NCBI GenBank assembly: GCA_003452935.1
Contig: DMMY01000018.1
Location: 1 to 23,128, forward strand
Length of the DNA stretch: 23,128 bases
Direction of reading: 5' to 3'
Source: Elusimicrobiota bacterium
GTDB lineage: Bacteria; Elusimicrobiota; Elusimicrobia; UBA1565; UBA9628
Each line of letters opens with the position of its first letter. The stretch's first letter is position 1. Under the pieces are notes generated by a model that did not search any database, was not told the DNA's origin, and was given only the letters and a program-made list of their open reading frames with translations. Shown one piece after another: positions 12,356 through 19,812 of this stretch. Both the position numbers and the translations under genes were made by a program.

Positions 12356-13141
12356 ATGGACCTGATGAGCATCCTCGGCCTGACCTGCGGCTTCGGCGTG
12401 GTCTACTACACCCTCTACGTCGGACAAATGACCCGATTCCTGCTCAACCCCGAGGCCATCATCCTCATTTTCGGCGGCACCTTCGGTTCGGTCATGATCA
12501 GCTATCCCTGGTCGGCGCTGCGCAGCGTGCCGGCGGGCCTGAGGATGATCATCTTCCCGCCCCAGCGGCCCAGCCCCATGCTCCTCATGAGCACCTTCGT
12601 CAATCTGGCCGAGAAGGCGCGCCGGGAAGGCATCGATTCCCTTTCCGACGAGCTTTCCCGGCTGCCCCATCCCTACCTCGCCGACTGCGTCCGCATGATT
12701 CTCGACGGCCTCGAGCCCGACACCATCCGGGAGCGCTGCGAGCAGGACATCCTCGCCACCCAGCAGCGCCACCAAAACATCAGCGGCATTTTCAAATCCG
12801 CGGGGACATTCGCGCCCATCTTCGGCCTCCTCGGGACGCTCATCGGCGTGGTCCAGGTCCTGCGCCGCATCACCGACCCGGCGGCCATGGGCGCCTCCAT
12901 GGCCGTGGCCATGACCGCCTCCTTCTACGGTATTTTCTCGGCCAATTTCCTCTTCCTGCCCATCGCCACGAAACTGACCTACTATTCGGAAGAGGACATG
13001 CTCGCGCGCGAATTGATATACAAAGGGACCCTGTCCCTGCAGAAAGGAGAATCGCCCTGGCTGATGGCCCGAAAGCTTGAGTCCTTCCTGGCGTACCATA
13101 TGCGCCATAAAGCCAAGGGCAGCATCAAGACCCCAGCGTGA
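12356..13141 (+). CDS. motA: MotA-type stator subunit
   Basis: 261 residues. Four membrane helices are arranged as in MotA: two near the N-terminus (residues about 3-20 and 33-50), a cytoplasmic loop of about 95 residues with the conserved AEKARREG segment, then TM3 (150-168, TFAPIFGLLGTLIGVV) and TM4 (182-203, AVAMTASFYGIFSANFLFLP). P154 and P202 correspond to the two essential prolines near the ion path. The length is normal for the family. With MotB it would form an ion channel that pushes on FliG. It starts at ATG 12356, seven bases after AGGAG, which itself overlaps the fusion gene's TAG; the gene ends overlapping the GTG of the first motB. Confidence 0.93.
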   Translation: MDLMSILGLTCGFGVVYYTLYVGQMTRFLLNPEAIILIFGGTFGSVMISYPWSALRSVPAGLRMIIFPPQRPSPMLLMSTFVNLAEKARREGIDSLSDELSRLPHPYLADCVRMILDGLEPDTIRERCEQDILATQQRHQNISGIFKSAGTFAPIFGLLGTLIGVVQVLRRITDPAAMGASMAVAMTASFYGIFSANFLFLPIATKLTYYSEEDMLARELIYKGTLSLQKGESPWLMARKLESFLAYHMRHKAKGSIKTPA

Positions 13142-13827
13142 TCACCCTATTTTTCCTGCGTCGCGGCCTGCCCTCCACCATCGGCGAGAATCCCCTTTGG
13201 CTCGTCGTGCTCTGCGACATGATGACCAATCTCATGCTTTTTTTCCTGGTGATGTATTCATTCACCATGCTGGATTCCAACGGCCGCAAGAAATGGGAAA
13301 GATCCTTCAGCGCGGCCGACGTAGTGGCGGATCCCAGGCAAGCCCGCGCCCAAGCCGTGGTGAGGCAGTTCCGCGAACAGGACGCCGGAGCCGCCATGGA
13401 CGAGATACTGCGCAAGTCCGGGCTCGAGGATATGAGCGAGATCCAAGTCTCCCAGCGCAGCATCCGGGTGCGCCTGCGCGACAAAGTGCTTTTTCCCAGC
13501 GCTCGGGCCGAGCTGAGCGACGGCGCCCGGGCCAGCCTCTCCCGGCTGGCCCGGGTGCTGCGCGAGATGCCCAACGAGGTGATCGTGGAAGGGCATACGG
13601 ACGACGTCCCCATAGCGGCCGGCCCTTACCGCACCAACTGGGCCCTCTCCGTGGCGCGGGCCTATTCGGTCATAGAGCTGCTCATCGCCGAAGGCATCCC
13701 GCCGGCGCGGCTCATCGCCTCGGGCTACGGGCCCCACCACCCCCTGGCCGGAAACGCCACGCCCGCGCTGCGCAGCCGCAATCGCCGGGTCGAGATCGTC
13801 ATTCTCCGCGGCAAGGACGACATGTGA
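13138..13827 (+). CDS. motB: MotB-type stator subunit, first of two
   Basis: 229 residues, GTG start overlapping the motA stop (GTGA). Single N-terminal membrane helix, residues 20-42, with the ion-binding aspartate D27 in LVVLCDMMTNLML (Cys replaces the usual Tyr-Ala before Asp). A linker of about 65 residues with charged helices follows, then an OmpA-like peptidoglycan-binding domain, residues about 107-222, with EGHTDDVP (151-158), NWALSVARA and NRRVEI (215-220). It is complete and all expected anchor residues are present. It would pair with MotA and anchor the stator to the cell wall. It overlaps the second motB gene by four bases, so translation is probably coupled. Confidence 0.92.
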   Translation: MITLFFLRRGLPSTIGENPLWLVVLCDMMTNLMLFFLVMYSFTMLDSNGRKKWERSFSAADVVADPRQARAQAVVRQFREQDAGAAMDEILRKSGLEDMSEIQVSQRSIRVRLRDKVLFPSARAELSDGARASLSRLARVLREMPNEVIVEGHTDDVPIAAGPYRTNWALSVARAYSVIELLIAEGIPPARLIASGYGPHHPLAGNATPALRSRNRRVEIVILRGKDDM

Positions 13828-14486
13828 AGGATCCCCGGGAGGATCTCTCCGCGCTCTGGATGGTCCCGTACGCGGACCTCATGACGACGCTCGTCATCCT
13901 GTTCCTGGCTCTCTTCGCCTACTCCTACGCCAACAAACCCCCGGAATTCGAGGTCGCGGTGGCTAAGATGCAGCAGGAGGTGGCTTCCCGGACCAGCGCC
14001 CGGATCACGGAGAACCGGGCGCGCGAAGCCGAGTTGGCGCTCAAGCTTAAAGAGGAAATGGACCGGCTGGCCCTCAAGGACTTCGGGATCAACATATCCG
14101 CGCACTACGTGCGCATCGTCCTGCCCTCGCCGGTGCTTTTTTCCGAGGGTTCCGCCATTCTCGGCTCCGAGGCCGGCCGCATCCTCAGGCCGCTCGCGGA
14201 GCTCTTCGCCCAAGTCGAAAACCCGATCCTGGTCGAAGGCCACACCGACAACCTTCCGATCGTGCGCGGCATCCACCGGAACAACTGGGAACTCTCCGCC
14301 GCGCGCGCCTTCTCCATCATAGACTTCTTCGTCCGCCGGGGGATGAATCCCGCGCGTTTCCAAGCCCGGGGCTTGAGCGAGTATCGGCCGGCGGCATCCA
14401 ACGAGACCCCTGAAGGCCGCGGCCGCAACCGGCGCATAGAGATCAGCTTGGCGCGCGAAATCCAGGAAGAGGAGCCCCGCCCATGA
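13824..14486 (+). CDS. motB: MotB-type stator subunit, second of two
   Basis: 220 residues, GTG start overlapping the stop of the first motB (GTGA). The membrane helix, residues 11-34, has the canonical MotB signature WMVPYADLMTTLVILFLAL with ion-binding D18. The linker, residues 41-85, is a charged coiled-coil-like helix (QEVASRT, ENRAREAELALKLKEEMDRL). The OmpA domain, about residues 96-212, has VEGHTDNLP (137-145), NNWELSAARA and RNRRIEIS. It differs strongly from the first MotB in linker and N-terminus, so this is not a recent duplication. The operon therefore supplies one MotA with two B subunits, allowing a B heterodimer or two stator types. The ATG of the TPR gene overlaps its stop. 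Confidence 0.92.
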   Translation: MKDPREDLSALWMVPYADLMTTLVILFLALFAYSYANKPPEFEVAVAKMQQEVASRTSARITENRAREAELALKLKEEMDRLALKDFGINISAHYVRIVLPSPVLFSEGSAILGSEAGRILRPLAELFAQVENPILVEGHTDNLPIVRGIHRNNWELSAARAFSIIDFFVRRGMNPARFQARGLSEYRPAASNETPEGRGRNRRIEISLAREIQEEEPRP

Positions 14487-15376
14487 CTCGCCTGGCGGGG
14501 CTCGCGCTGCTCCTCCTGCTGGCCGCGCCCGCGGCGCTGCGCGGCGCGGCGGCGATCGAATCCGATTCGGGCAAGCTGCAGCCGCTCTATGAGAAGGCCT
14601 TCAACTACTACCGCTCCGGCGACTACGCCCAAGCCATACAGCTCTGGAACGATATCCTGCGCCTCGACCCCGCGCAAAAGACGGCGCGCCAGATGATCGG
14701 GCGGATCCGCATGGAAATCATGCGCAAGAATTCCAGGAAACTATCGACTCTCTTCTCCCACGTCAACGCCGGCCGCTACCACAAGGCCTTGCTGGCCCTG
14801 CAATCGCTCATCGAGGAGGACCCCACCCATTCGCGCTACCAGACCCTGCAATCGGCCTTGGAGGAGATTTCCGCCGTCCTGCCCCGGGCCCCGACGGACA
14901 CGAAGGCCTGGCGCATGGCCGTCGTGGGCCTCGGCGGCATCCTCGGCCCGCGGGAAAACCCCAGGCTGGCGCACAACGGGCTGCGCTACGCGATGGAACT
15001 CGATCCCAACGAGGCCAGGTTCCAGAAGCTTTACAACTGCGTCCTGGCCCGGCACCCCGAACTCGCGGGGACGGACGCCGTGACCCCGGGCATGAAGTTC
15101 ATGGAATACAAGCAGCTCAACGCCATCAACTACATCTACGACGCCAAGTACAACCTGGCCGTGGACACGCTCAATGAGATACTGACGCTCGAGCCCCGGG
15201 ACCTGCTCGCCCTCAAGCGCCTAGGCTCCGCCTACTACTCCCTGGGCCACCGCGACAAGGCCCGCCAGGCATGGACCAGGGCCCTGCGCCTGGCTCCCGA
15301 CGATCCGCAGCTCAAGAAGTTCCTGAAAAAACTGGCGTCCGTGCCCGCCCGGCGCAAAGCCCGTCAGAAAGAGTAG
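14483..15376 (+). CDS. Exported TPR protein, last gene of the motor operon
   Basis: 297 residues. The N-terminus is a signal peptide (MTRLAGLALLLLLAAPAALR, cleavage near RGAAA). TPR-like helical pairs lie at residues about 33-66 (YEKAFNYYRSGDYAQAIQLW) and 225-280 (DAKYNLAVDTLNEILTLEP, ALKRLGSAYYSLGHRDKARQ), with more degenerate repeats between. There is no lipobox, so it is probably a soluble periplasmic scaffold. ATG overlaps the stop of the second motB (ATGA), which places it in the same transcript and suggests a partner for the periplasmic ring or the MotB anchors; that role is inferred. The C-terminus is very basic (RRKARQKE). Its last 13 bases overlap the convergent barrel gene. Confidence 0.8.
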   Translation: MTRLAGLALLLLLAAPAALRGAAAIESDSGKLQPLYEKAFNYYRSGDYAQAIQLWNDILRLDPAQKTARQMIGRIRMEIMRKNSRKLSTLFSHVNAGRYHKALLALQSLIEEDPTHSRYQTLQSALEEISAVLPRAPTDTKAWRMAVVGLGGILGPRENPRLAHNGLRYAMELDPNEARFQKLYNCVLARHPELAGTDAVTPGMKFMEYKQLNAINYIYDAKYNLAVDTLNEILTLEPRDLLALKRLGSAYYSLGHRDKARQAWTRALRLAPDDPQLKKFLKKLASVPARRKARQKE

Positions 15377-17295
15377 GAATAACGCGTCGCCAGCACCAGT
15401 TCGTGGTGGCTGTTGCCGGACGAGTACCGGTCCTTGGTGTCGTTATAGCCCGGCCCGAAGGCGAGCGTCCTGCTCTTGTCCGGAGTCCAGGTGAACTCCG
15501 AATTGACCGACAGGGTCCGCGCGTCGGACGGAAACAGCGGAGACGTGTTCCTGGACTGGCTCAGAGAGCCCCAATACTGGGAACTCCATCTCCGGCTCAG
15601 AGGCACAGTGCAGCTCGCCGAAGCGGTCAAGCCCGTGCGCTGGGAGCCGTCCACCTTGTCCTTGGTCTGCGTCCGGCTGCCGCCCAGCGAGGTCTGCCAG
15701 TTCCAGGGGAAGCTCAGGTTGGCGTTGACCCCGAAAGTCTGGGTGTCGAGGTCATGGGCCAGCCGGTTCTTGTCCCGAAACTGGACGGCCTGGACGTTCA
15801 TGGACAAGCTGTGCCGGCGCAATCTTTGAGACACGTTCAAACCCAGCGTGGAGGTCTGGTTATTGAGGGCCGAGACCGGTTTTCCCTGCGCGGTGTTGAG
15901 CGAACCCGACGCATTGACGCTCGTGCCGGTCCGGAACTGAAAGGCGTTGCCGACGTTGATGGTGCGCTGCGTGGTCGTGGTGCGGTTCGGGTCGTTGGCG
16001 AGGTTGTCGGTGAACTGGTCAAAAGACGCGCTCAGTCCGTACCAGGAAGCCGGATAAAGATTGACCGAGACGAACTCGGACATCCGGTCGCCGATGACGG
16101 CCGGCGCGCTGAAAGCGACGAACTTCGGGCCGGCCCTCTGCACGTAAGCCCTTATTTTGACGATCTGCCGGCTCCACCGAGCCTCCGCCTTCCAGGCGCT
16201 GTCCGTGTTCTTGTTCTTGGTGGAATCGGGATAGTAGTCATTGCGCTGATAGTCCAAAAGGAAGGACAGGCCTTGGAGAGGATCCCAGGCCAGATTCAGG
16301 CCCACGCCCTGGTTCTTCTGGGGCAGAAGGGTGGGCCCCCGGTAATTGGAGGCGTTGGGATTCGTGCTCAGCGAGCCAGTCTCGTCGGCGCTCAAGAAAG
16401 CGCTCACGCCGAGCTTGACGCTGCCTGGAAGCTGCGCGCCCAAGCGGCCCGCGTAGAGGGAGCGGGCGAAGCGGCCGTTGGCCGTGGCCGTGCCGGCCTG
16501 GGAGGTCACGCTTTGGCCGCCCAAAATGGTCCAGTCGAAAGCCCCTTTCTGCTGCTCGAGCATCAAACCGCGAACGCCCTGGCCGTTGACGGAGAGCGAG
16601 GCCAGGCTCGGAGAGACGTCCCCGGCATAGACCCGCCCCCAGGGCGCGTAATAAGTGAACAACACGATAAAGGGGTCTACGACCTCGCCCGGCTTGTGGA
16701 TCAGGTACGCGTTGGCCATATACGACGATTCCTTGATCTTGCCCACGACGTTGATGGCCGTAGATCCGTTGGGATAGCGCCACCCGTCCTGGCTGGTGTC
16801 TCTGAAGCTCACCGTCACGTTTCCCTCCACGCGGTAATCCACGGGCAGGACCGGCGCGGGCGGCGGAGGGGGCGGGATATCCTTGGGCATGATCTGAAAC
16901 GGCCTGTAATCGGATTGGATCAAGGTCTGGGCGCCCTTGATGAGGAAGATTCTGTAGAGTTTCCTCCCGACCATGGTGGAGGGAACGGGGAAGGGCAAGG
17001 AAATCGCAGCCACGCCGCCTAGCGCCACGTCATCGGTGGGAGTGATTTCCTTGCTGCGGGCCAGGAATTTGTATTCCAGGTCGTAGACCTCGGCCACCCA
17101 ATAATAAGAGCCCTTGACCCATGGATCCGCTCCCGTATTGACGGCCAAGGCCTGAAAGGAGATCGTCTCGCCGGCCTCGACGGGATCCGGGGCCGGCATC
17201 GTGAACTGCAGGCTGGCCGAATCCGAGGCAAAAGCCTGCTGGCCCCAAGCCAGGGCCAGCAGGCATGCCGTCGCCGCTATTTTTCCCATGCTCAT
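15364..17295 (-). CDS. Outer-membrane beta-barrel protein with N-terminal Ig-like domain
   Basis: 643 residues. A signal peptide (about residues 1-24) is followed by an Ig/CARDB-like domain, about 28-140 (PVEAGETISFQALAVNTGADPW), a PPPPPPAP linker, then about 490 residues of alternating hydrophobic and aromatic strands typical of a large outer-membrane barrel. The chain ends in RYSYSF, a C-terminal aromatic as recognised by the BAM machinery. No plug or TonB box is seen. ATG 17295 has AGGATG seven to ten bases upstream. It is the last gene of the minus-strand envelope operon, 40 bases after the FecR gene, and converges with the motor operon. It could be a porin-like channel or an anchor; substrate unknown. 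Confidence 0.75.
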   Translation of the reverse strand: MSMGKIAATACLLALAWGQQAFASDSASLQFTMPAPDPVEAGETISFQALAVNTGADPWVKGSYYWVAEVYDLEYKFLARSKEITPTDDVALGGVAAISLPFPVPSTMVGRKLYRIFLIKGAQTLIQSDYRPFQIMPKDIPPPPPPAPVLPVDYRVEGNVTVSFRDTSQDGWRYPNGSTAINVVGKIKESSYMANAYLIHKPGEVVDPFIVLFTYYAPWGRVYAGDVSPSLASLSVNGQGVRGLMLEQQKGAFDWTILGGQSVTSQAGTATANGRFARSLYAGRLGAQLPGSVKLGVSAFLSADETGSLSTNPNASNYRGPTLLPQKNQGVGLNLAWDPLQGLSFLLDYQRNDYYPDSTKNKNTDSAWKAEARWSRQIVKIRAYVQRAGPKFVAFSAPAVIGDRMSEFVSVNLYPASWYGLSASFDQFTDNLANDPNRTTTTQRTINVGNAFQFRTGTSVNASGSLNTAQGKPVSALNNQTSTLGLNVSQRLRRHSLSMNVQAVQFRDKNRLAHDLDTQTFGVNANLSFPWNWQTSLGGSRTQTKDKVDGSQRTGLTASASCTVPLSRRWSSQYWGSLSQSRNTSPLFPSDARTLSVNSEFTWTPDKSRTLAFGPGYNDTKDRYSSGNSHHELVLATRYSYSF

Positions 17296-17335
17296 GCTGT
17301 CATCCTAGATTACGGATCCGGGACCGGCCGACGCC

Positions 17336-18070
17336 TCACTTCTTGTGAAGTTGGAGCTTGAGCTTCTTCTTCTGCCCCCCCTTATTGAGCTCCAAATCAA
17401 CGCTGCGGTTTTTTTCCGCCGCGGCCCTGAGCCTCTCGATTTGTTTTTCAGCGTTGACCGCCTGGAGGGCGTCTTGCCAGTTGCCCTTGTCCGCAGCGCC
17501 CATCTGCCGCGGCGCCTGGGGAGCGCTCTGGGCATCGGCGACCTGCGTCATCTGTCCCGCCGTCAGGGATTGGCGGCCTTTATCATTGAAGACGTCGACC
17601 AAGCCTTCGTAGACCTTGACCGTAAGCTGCCGGGTGGCCTCTATATCAGCCTCGGTTCCCCGCACCGCGGCGGTCGCGTTCGGCGTATGGATATTAATGC
17701 CCGCTTTGCCGTGCAGAAGCCTCGTCCATAGCTGCCCCCATTGCGTACGCAGCCGGGTCGGCTCCTGTCCCCCGCCGGACTCCACCACGAAGGTCGAGCC
17801 CCCGGCCAGGCGCACCTCAGCGCCGCCCACGAACGCCACCGTGGCCCGGTCGCCCTCGCCGGTCGTGATCAAGTCGCCTTCATAGATGAAAGAATTGAGC
17901 TTCAGCGGGCCGGAATCCGCCTTACCCGCCTTCTTGACCTGAGGCTTGCCTTGAACCACGATGACGACTCCGGCCACGGCGGCGCGTTCGGCGTAAACCG
18001 GACCTGCCGCGGCCCACGACAGGGCCAAGGCCAGAGCCCCCAAACAGACCATCCGCATTCCCGTTCTCAT
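17336..18070 (-). CDS. Secreted FecR-domain protein
   Basis: 244 residues. A signal peptide (about 1-27, ALALSWAAAGPVYA) precedes a FecR domain, about residues 55-165, with GDLITTGEGDRATVAFVGG, a loop, INIHTPNATAAVRGTEADI and VYEGLVDVFN. The C-terminal part is helical and ends in a lysine-rich tail (KGGQKKKLKLQLHKK). There is no anti-sigma membrane helix of the classical FecR kind, so it is a periplasmic or surface FecR-fold protein, not an iron-signalling regulator. An ideal AGGAGGT Shine-Dalgarno, overlapping the upstream stop codon, decides the start at 18070. Confidence 0.85.
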   Translation of the reverse strand: MRTGMRMVCLGALALALSWAAAGPVYAERAAVAGVVIVVQGKPQVKKAGKADSGPLKLNSFIYEGDLITTGEGDRATVAFVGGAEVRLAGGSTFVVESGGGQEPTRLRTQWGQLWTRLLHGKAGINIHTPNATAAVRGTEADIEATRQLTVKVYEGLVDVFNDKGRQSLTAGQMTQVADAQSAPQAPRQMGAADKGNWQDALQAVNAEKQIERLRAAAEKNRSVDLELNKGGQKKKLKLQLHKK

Positions 18071-18073
18071 ATG

Positions 18074-18080
18074 ACCTCCT
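18074..18080 (-). promoter_or_regulatory. Perfect Shine-Dalgarno for the FecR-domain gene
   Basis: AGGAGGT on the minus strand, three bases before the ATG at 18070 and overlapping the TAG stop of the preceding gene, indicating co-translation from one transcript. Confidence 0.7.
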
Positions 18081-19812
18081 ATGGCATTTCCTTCGTTTTT
18101 TCGAATCGGACCGGCAAGGGCGAGAGGGGCAGCACGCGCAGCAGGTATGGAACGCTGGTGCGCGCAGCCGCCCGCTGGGGGCCCTCGATCTCGAGCATCC
18201 GGCGGTTCACCACCAGCCGGTAGCGCACCAGGAACTCATTAAGCGAGGGCGCGGCATCCTCCATCTCGATACGGTCGGCGCGCGCGCCGCGGCCCGCCAC
18301 CACGGCGGCCACCATGCTCTTCTGGAAATCGATTTCCGGCGGATCCTCGGCGCTGAGCTGCCTCCATATCCGGCGCCAAGCGCGGGGCGTCTTGAGCACG
18401 AACCCCTGCGTCTCCTTGAAGATCGGCTGGCTCAAGCCCGACCATTCCCGCGCCTTATCGTCCTCGTCCGGCGATAAGACGACGGCCGGCGGCGGCGCGG
18501 ATTCCGAGTATATCCAGGCAGGCGGCTGCGGCGGCTGCACCGGAGGCGCCAGAGGCGGACCGGAGAAGGATATCCTGACCAGATCGCCCTTCAAGCCGTC
18601 CAGGATGGCTTGCAGATCCTCGACGCTCGCCCCATCCTCGCAGGAGGCGTCATAGCCGGTCATATCGCCCGCCGAGGGGCTGTTTTGGATCAGCTGCCAG
18701 ATAGCCTGGCAGAGCTGATCCGCGCTCAGGTCCGGCGTCTTGCCGAAAATCGGCTTATTATCCCCGCCAGCGCCGGCCGCGGGCCTGGCTACCAGCAGAG
18801 TCTTGCAGTTGTTGGCGATATTGTCGTCGGAAAATTCCACGCAAGCGATGGCCAGGCTCTGGTTCTGGTCCACGGGCAAGGCTTCCAGCACGGAATAGTC
18901 GCGAGGCTCTCCCGGAGCCAGCATGGACATGGCGACCGGCGTGCCTGCCGCGGGCAAGCCCCCCACGCTGAACTTAAGCGGGACTCCGGACTCCGTGGTC
19001 CCTCCCTGATTCTCAACCGTAATGACGAAAGACAGGGAGCCGTCAAGGGCGGTCGCCGCGGGATTGACCGCCAGTCTGGTCACGGCCAAATCCTTGGTCA
19101 GGGGCGCGGCCGCGACCGTGAAATTATAGGGCATGGCGCTGACGGCCACCACCGCGCCTCCGGCGTCCAATCCCTCCACTTTCCAATAATACACCTGCCC
19201 GGCGGCCAAGCGCAGCCTGAGGTCGGGAGGGTTGTCTGGATAGCTCAGGAAAGTCTCCCCCCCCGAGGTCTGCTGGCTGAAGAGCGAGTTGTAGAAGGAA
19301 GGGCTGTCGCCCACGATGACCCGGTATTGAGTCGCCCCGCTCGAGGACCACCGGAAGGTCAAGGGCTTCTCCGCTATGCCCTGCATGCCGTTAGGGGGAT
19401 AAATCAAGATGATATTGGGCGAAGTGACCACGAACGACGCCTGCTGCTCCACGGTCTGTCCATCCAGACCGGCCTGCGCCTTCAAGGCGTAGCTGCCCGG
19501 TCCCGCGTAGAACTGGGAGATGGGAACCCCCGATATCTGGCTGGCGCTGGATCCCGAGGAGCCGGGCACGGCGTTTCCGACGTGCTCGAAGACTTGGGCT
19601 CCGGTCGGTCCCGTCACCACGAACTTGAACTGGATGCGGTTGGCGCTGGCCACGCCGTTGAAAACCTTTTGCTGGAACACGATGCGCTCGTTGCTGGAAA
19701 AACTGGCGCGCACGGCGAGCGCGGTGTCCAGGACGGCCACGCCCGAGGCGGAAAGCAAGCCCGCGCTCGCCGTGCGCGCCCAAAACCACAACAGCATGAC
19801 CGGCAGCCTCAT
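18079..19812 (-). CDS. Secreted multidomain protein with CARDB and C-terminal PrcB-like domain
   Basis: 577 residues. Signal peptide at 1-17 (ending TASAG). The mature chain holds an Ig-like domain (about 28-130), an FN3-like domain (about 138-235; KPLTFRWSSSGATQYRVIVG), a CARDB domain (about 240-345; LAVTRLAVNPA, ITVENQGGT), an acidic/helical linker and a proline-rich spacer (PPVQPPQPP). The C-terminal domain, about 455-577, resembles the PrcB C-terminal fold (FVLKTPRAWRRIWRQL, IDFQKSMVAAVVAG, PYLLRVLPL). ATG overlaps the stop of the upstream surface protein (ATGA). It is likely a surface or periplasmic adaptor; the combination of these domains is one I cannot link to a known function. Confidence 0.75.
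   Translation of the reverse strand: MRLPVMLLWFWARTASAGLLSASGVAVLDTALAVRASFSSNERIVFQQKVFNGVASANRIQFKFVVTGPTGAQVFEHVGNAVPGSSGSSASQISGVPISQFYAGPGSYALKAQAGLDGQTVEQQASFVVTSPNIILIYPPNGMQGIAEKPLTFRWSSSGATQYRVIVGDSPSFYNSLFSQQTSGGETFLSYPDNPPDLRLRLAAGQVYYWKVEGLDAGGAVVAVSAMPYNFTVAAAPLTKDLAVTRLAVNPAATALDGSLSFVITVENQGGTTESGVPLKFSVGGLPAAGTPVAMSMLAPGEPRDYSVLEALPVDQNQSLAIACVEFSDDNIANNCKTLLVARPAAGAGGDNKPIFGKTPDLSADQLCQAIWQLIQNSPSAGDMTGYDASCEDGASVEDLQAILDGLKGDLVRISFSGPPLAPPVQPPQPPAWIYSESAPPPAVVLSPDEDDKAREWSGLSQPIFKETQGFVLKTPRAWRRIWRQLSAEDPPEIDFQKSMVAAVVAGRGARADRIEMEDAAPSLNEFLVRYRLVVNRRMLEIEGPQRAAARTSVPYLLRVLPLSPLPVRFEKTKEMP

Noticed and set aside
11627..13108. 493-codon open frame antisense to the motor genes
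   Set aside because: Shadow of G/C-rich third positions in the fliFG-like and motA genes; its composition (runs of His, Gly, Glu) is not protein-like.
13077..13823. Long 5' extension of the second motB frame
   Set aside because: The extra 249 codons are an Arg/Pro/Gly-rich out-of-frame reading of the first motB; the GTG at 13824 gives a normal MotB N-terminus and a 4-base overlap.
15271..17022. 583-codon plus-strand frame antisense to the barrel gene
   Set aside because: Antisense shadow; no domain, no ribosome site, and composition dominated by Arg/Gly/Val. The barrel frame has a signal peptide and a proper C-terminus.
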